The notes under the pieces are model-generated. The model made no database searches and was not told where the DNA came from. It worked only from the letters and a program-made list of their open reading frames with translations. From CBDTTW01 sp965363675 (GTDB lineage: Bacteria > Bacteroidota > Rhodothermia > Rhodothermales > DASSAV01): a stretch of 6,879 nucleotides of DNA. The stretch is taken from positions 1-6,879 of the forward strand of contig CBDTTW010000163.1 in assembly GCA_965363675.1 (NCBI GenBank), written 5' to 3'. This document shows, piece after piece, positions 6,477-6,879 of this stretch (its first letter is position 1; each line of letters starts with the position of its first letter). The position numbers and the translations under genes were made by a program.

Positions 6477-6879
6477 ATGGCACGCCAGTATGACCGCGAC
6501 GAGGATCGCTTCGAGCAACACTGGGGAGACCGCGACGACTACCGGCGCTACCGGCAGAGCGACGCCCCGCGCGAGGACTACGGGCGGCGCGAATACCGCG
6601 CCGGCGACTACGAGCGCGCCGGCTACGGACGCGGTTATCCCAACCGGGACGACTACGACCGCACGGACTATGGCTACGCCGACCGAAGCCGCGAGTACGG
6701 CCGCGACGATTCCGACCCGCGCCGCGACTACCGCGACCACTACTATAGCAATCGCGAGCAGGGCGGAGGTTTCCGGCCGCGCGCCTACGAGTACGATGAC
6801 GACCGCTACCGGCGCGGCGCCGACTACGACCGGGGCTACGGGGAGCGCGGGTACGCCGAGCGTGGCTACTCCGACCGCG
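6477..6879 (+). CDS. Arg/Asp/Tyr/Gly-rich low-complexity protein (3' end outside window)
   Basis: The 134 visible residues are nearly all polar or aromatic: by my count 31 Arg, 25 Asp, 22 Tyr and 16 Gly, with no Lys, Cys, Leu, Ile or Val. Degenerate DYxR, RDDY, GYGRGY and ERGY units recur throughout without a fixed period. There is no signal peptide or membrane segment, so the product is probably cytoplasmic. Such an Arg/Tyr-rich polyampholyte should be intrinsically disordered and could bind nucleic acid or condense. From memory, bacterial proteins with this kind of N-terminal tract often continue into an SWFGD motif and a BON domain and are annotated as stress-related; that part, if present, lies beyond the right edge. 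The strong Shine-Dalgarno sequence and the start at 6477 support a real, well-translated gene. It is divergent from the receptor gene across a 221-base gap. The function is unknown. Confidence 0.75.
   Translation, partial: MARQYDRDEDRFEQHWGDRDDYRRYRQSDAPREDYGRREYRAGDYERAGYGRGYPNRDDYDRTDYGYADRSREYGRDDSDPRRDYRDHYYSNREQGGGFRPRAYEYDDDRYRRGADYDRGYGERGYAERGYSDR

Noticed and set aside
6256..6483. N-terminal extension of the receptor to a GTG at 6483
   Set aside because: It would bury the signal peptide 76 residues in and overlap the start of the divergent gene.
6461..6493. Ten-codon reading frame starting at ATG 6461 and overlapping the RDY gene start
   Set aside because: It contains the Shine-Dalgarno sequence of the larger gene, has no ribosome-binding site of its own and is very short; chance is the simplest explanation.
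6261..6740. Minus-strand open frame of 159 codons with a very hydrophobic, Val/Ala-rich N-terminus
   Set aside because: It is the antisense of the Arg/Asp/Tyr codons of the plus-strand gene, which read as Val/Ala/Ile codons in reverse. The apparent membrane protein is a mirror artefact, and the second half overlaps the receptor leader.

Overview
The window is about 6.9 kb of GC-rich DNA carrying five protein genes and no RNA genes, mobile elements or CRISPR arrays that I can see. Four genes lie on the minus strand. Reading that strand 5'->3' (right to left) they are: a TonB-dependent outer-membrane receptor (6255-4171), the cytochrome c nitrite reductase pair nrfH (4055-3570) and nrfA (3550-2099), and a secreted right-handed beta-helix protein resembling a glycoside hydrolase (2008-1, cut by the left edge). 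A fifth gene starts at 6477 on the plus strand, divergent from the receptor and cut by the right edge. It encodes an extremely biased Arg/Asp/Tyr/Gly-rich protein.

The organism is a Gram-negative bacterium with an outer membrane (TonB receptor, periplasmic multiheme cytochromes). The four minus-strand genes have no Shine-Dalgarno sequence, which is common in Bacteroidota and relatives. Together with the high GC and the beta-helix enzyme type, this points to a high-GC lineage such as Rhodothermota. That assignment is an inference from gene style, not from a marker gene.

nrfH and nrfA form a two-gene operon, 19 bases apart, behind a recognisable promoter (4105-4133). NrfH is a membrane-anchored tetraheme quinol dehydrogenase that passes electrons to pentaheme NrfA, which reduces nitrite to ammonium in the periplasm. 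All active-site and calcium-site landmarks of NrfA are present, except that the first (catalytic) heme motif is CLHCH instead of the usual CX2CK. No dedicated heme lyase gene lies beside the pair, which fits this variant. A strong stem-loop follows nrfA and ends only 8 bases before the sole plausible start codon of the beta-helix gene.

The receptor gene has a leader of at least 75 bases containing three short complementary segments that could form two mutually exclusive hairpins. The receptor has no SusD partner and no N-terminal carboxypeptidase-like domain, so it looks like a siderophore/metal/cofactor receptor rather than a glycan-importing SusC. The plus-strand gene is the only one with a strong Shine-Dalgarno sequence. 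The visible part of its product has no Lys, Cys, Leu, Ile or Val.

No stretch over 300 bases lacks a gene. The longest gap, 6256-6476, holds the divergent leaders described below.
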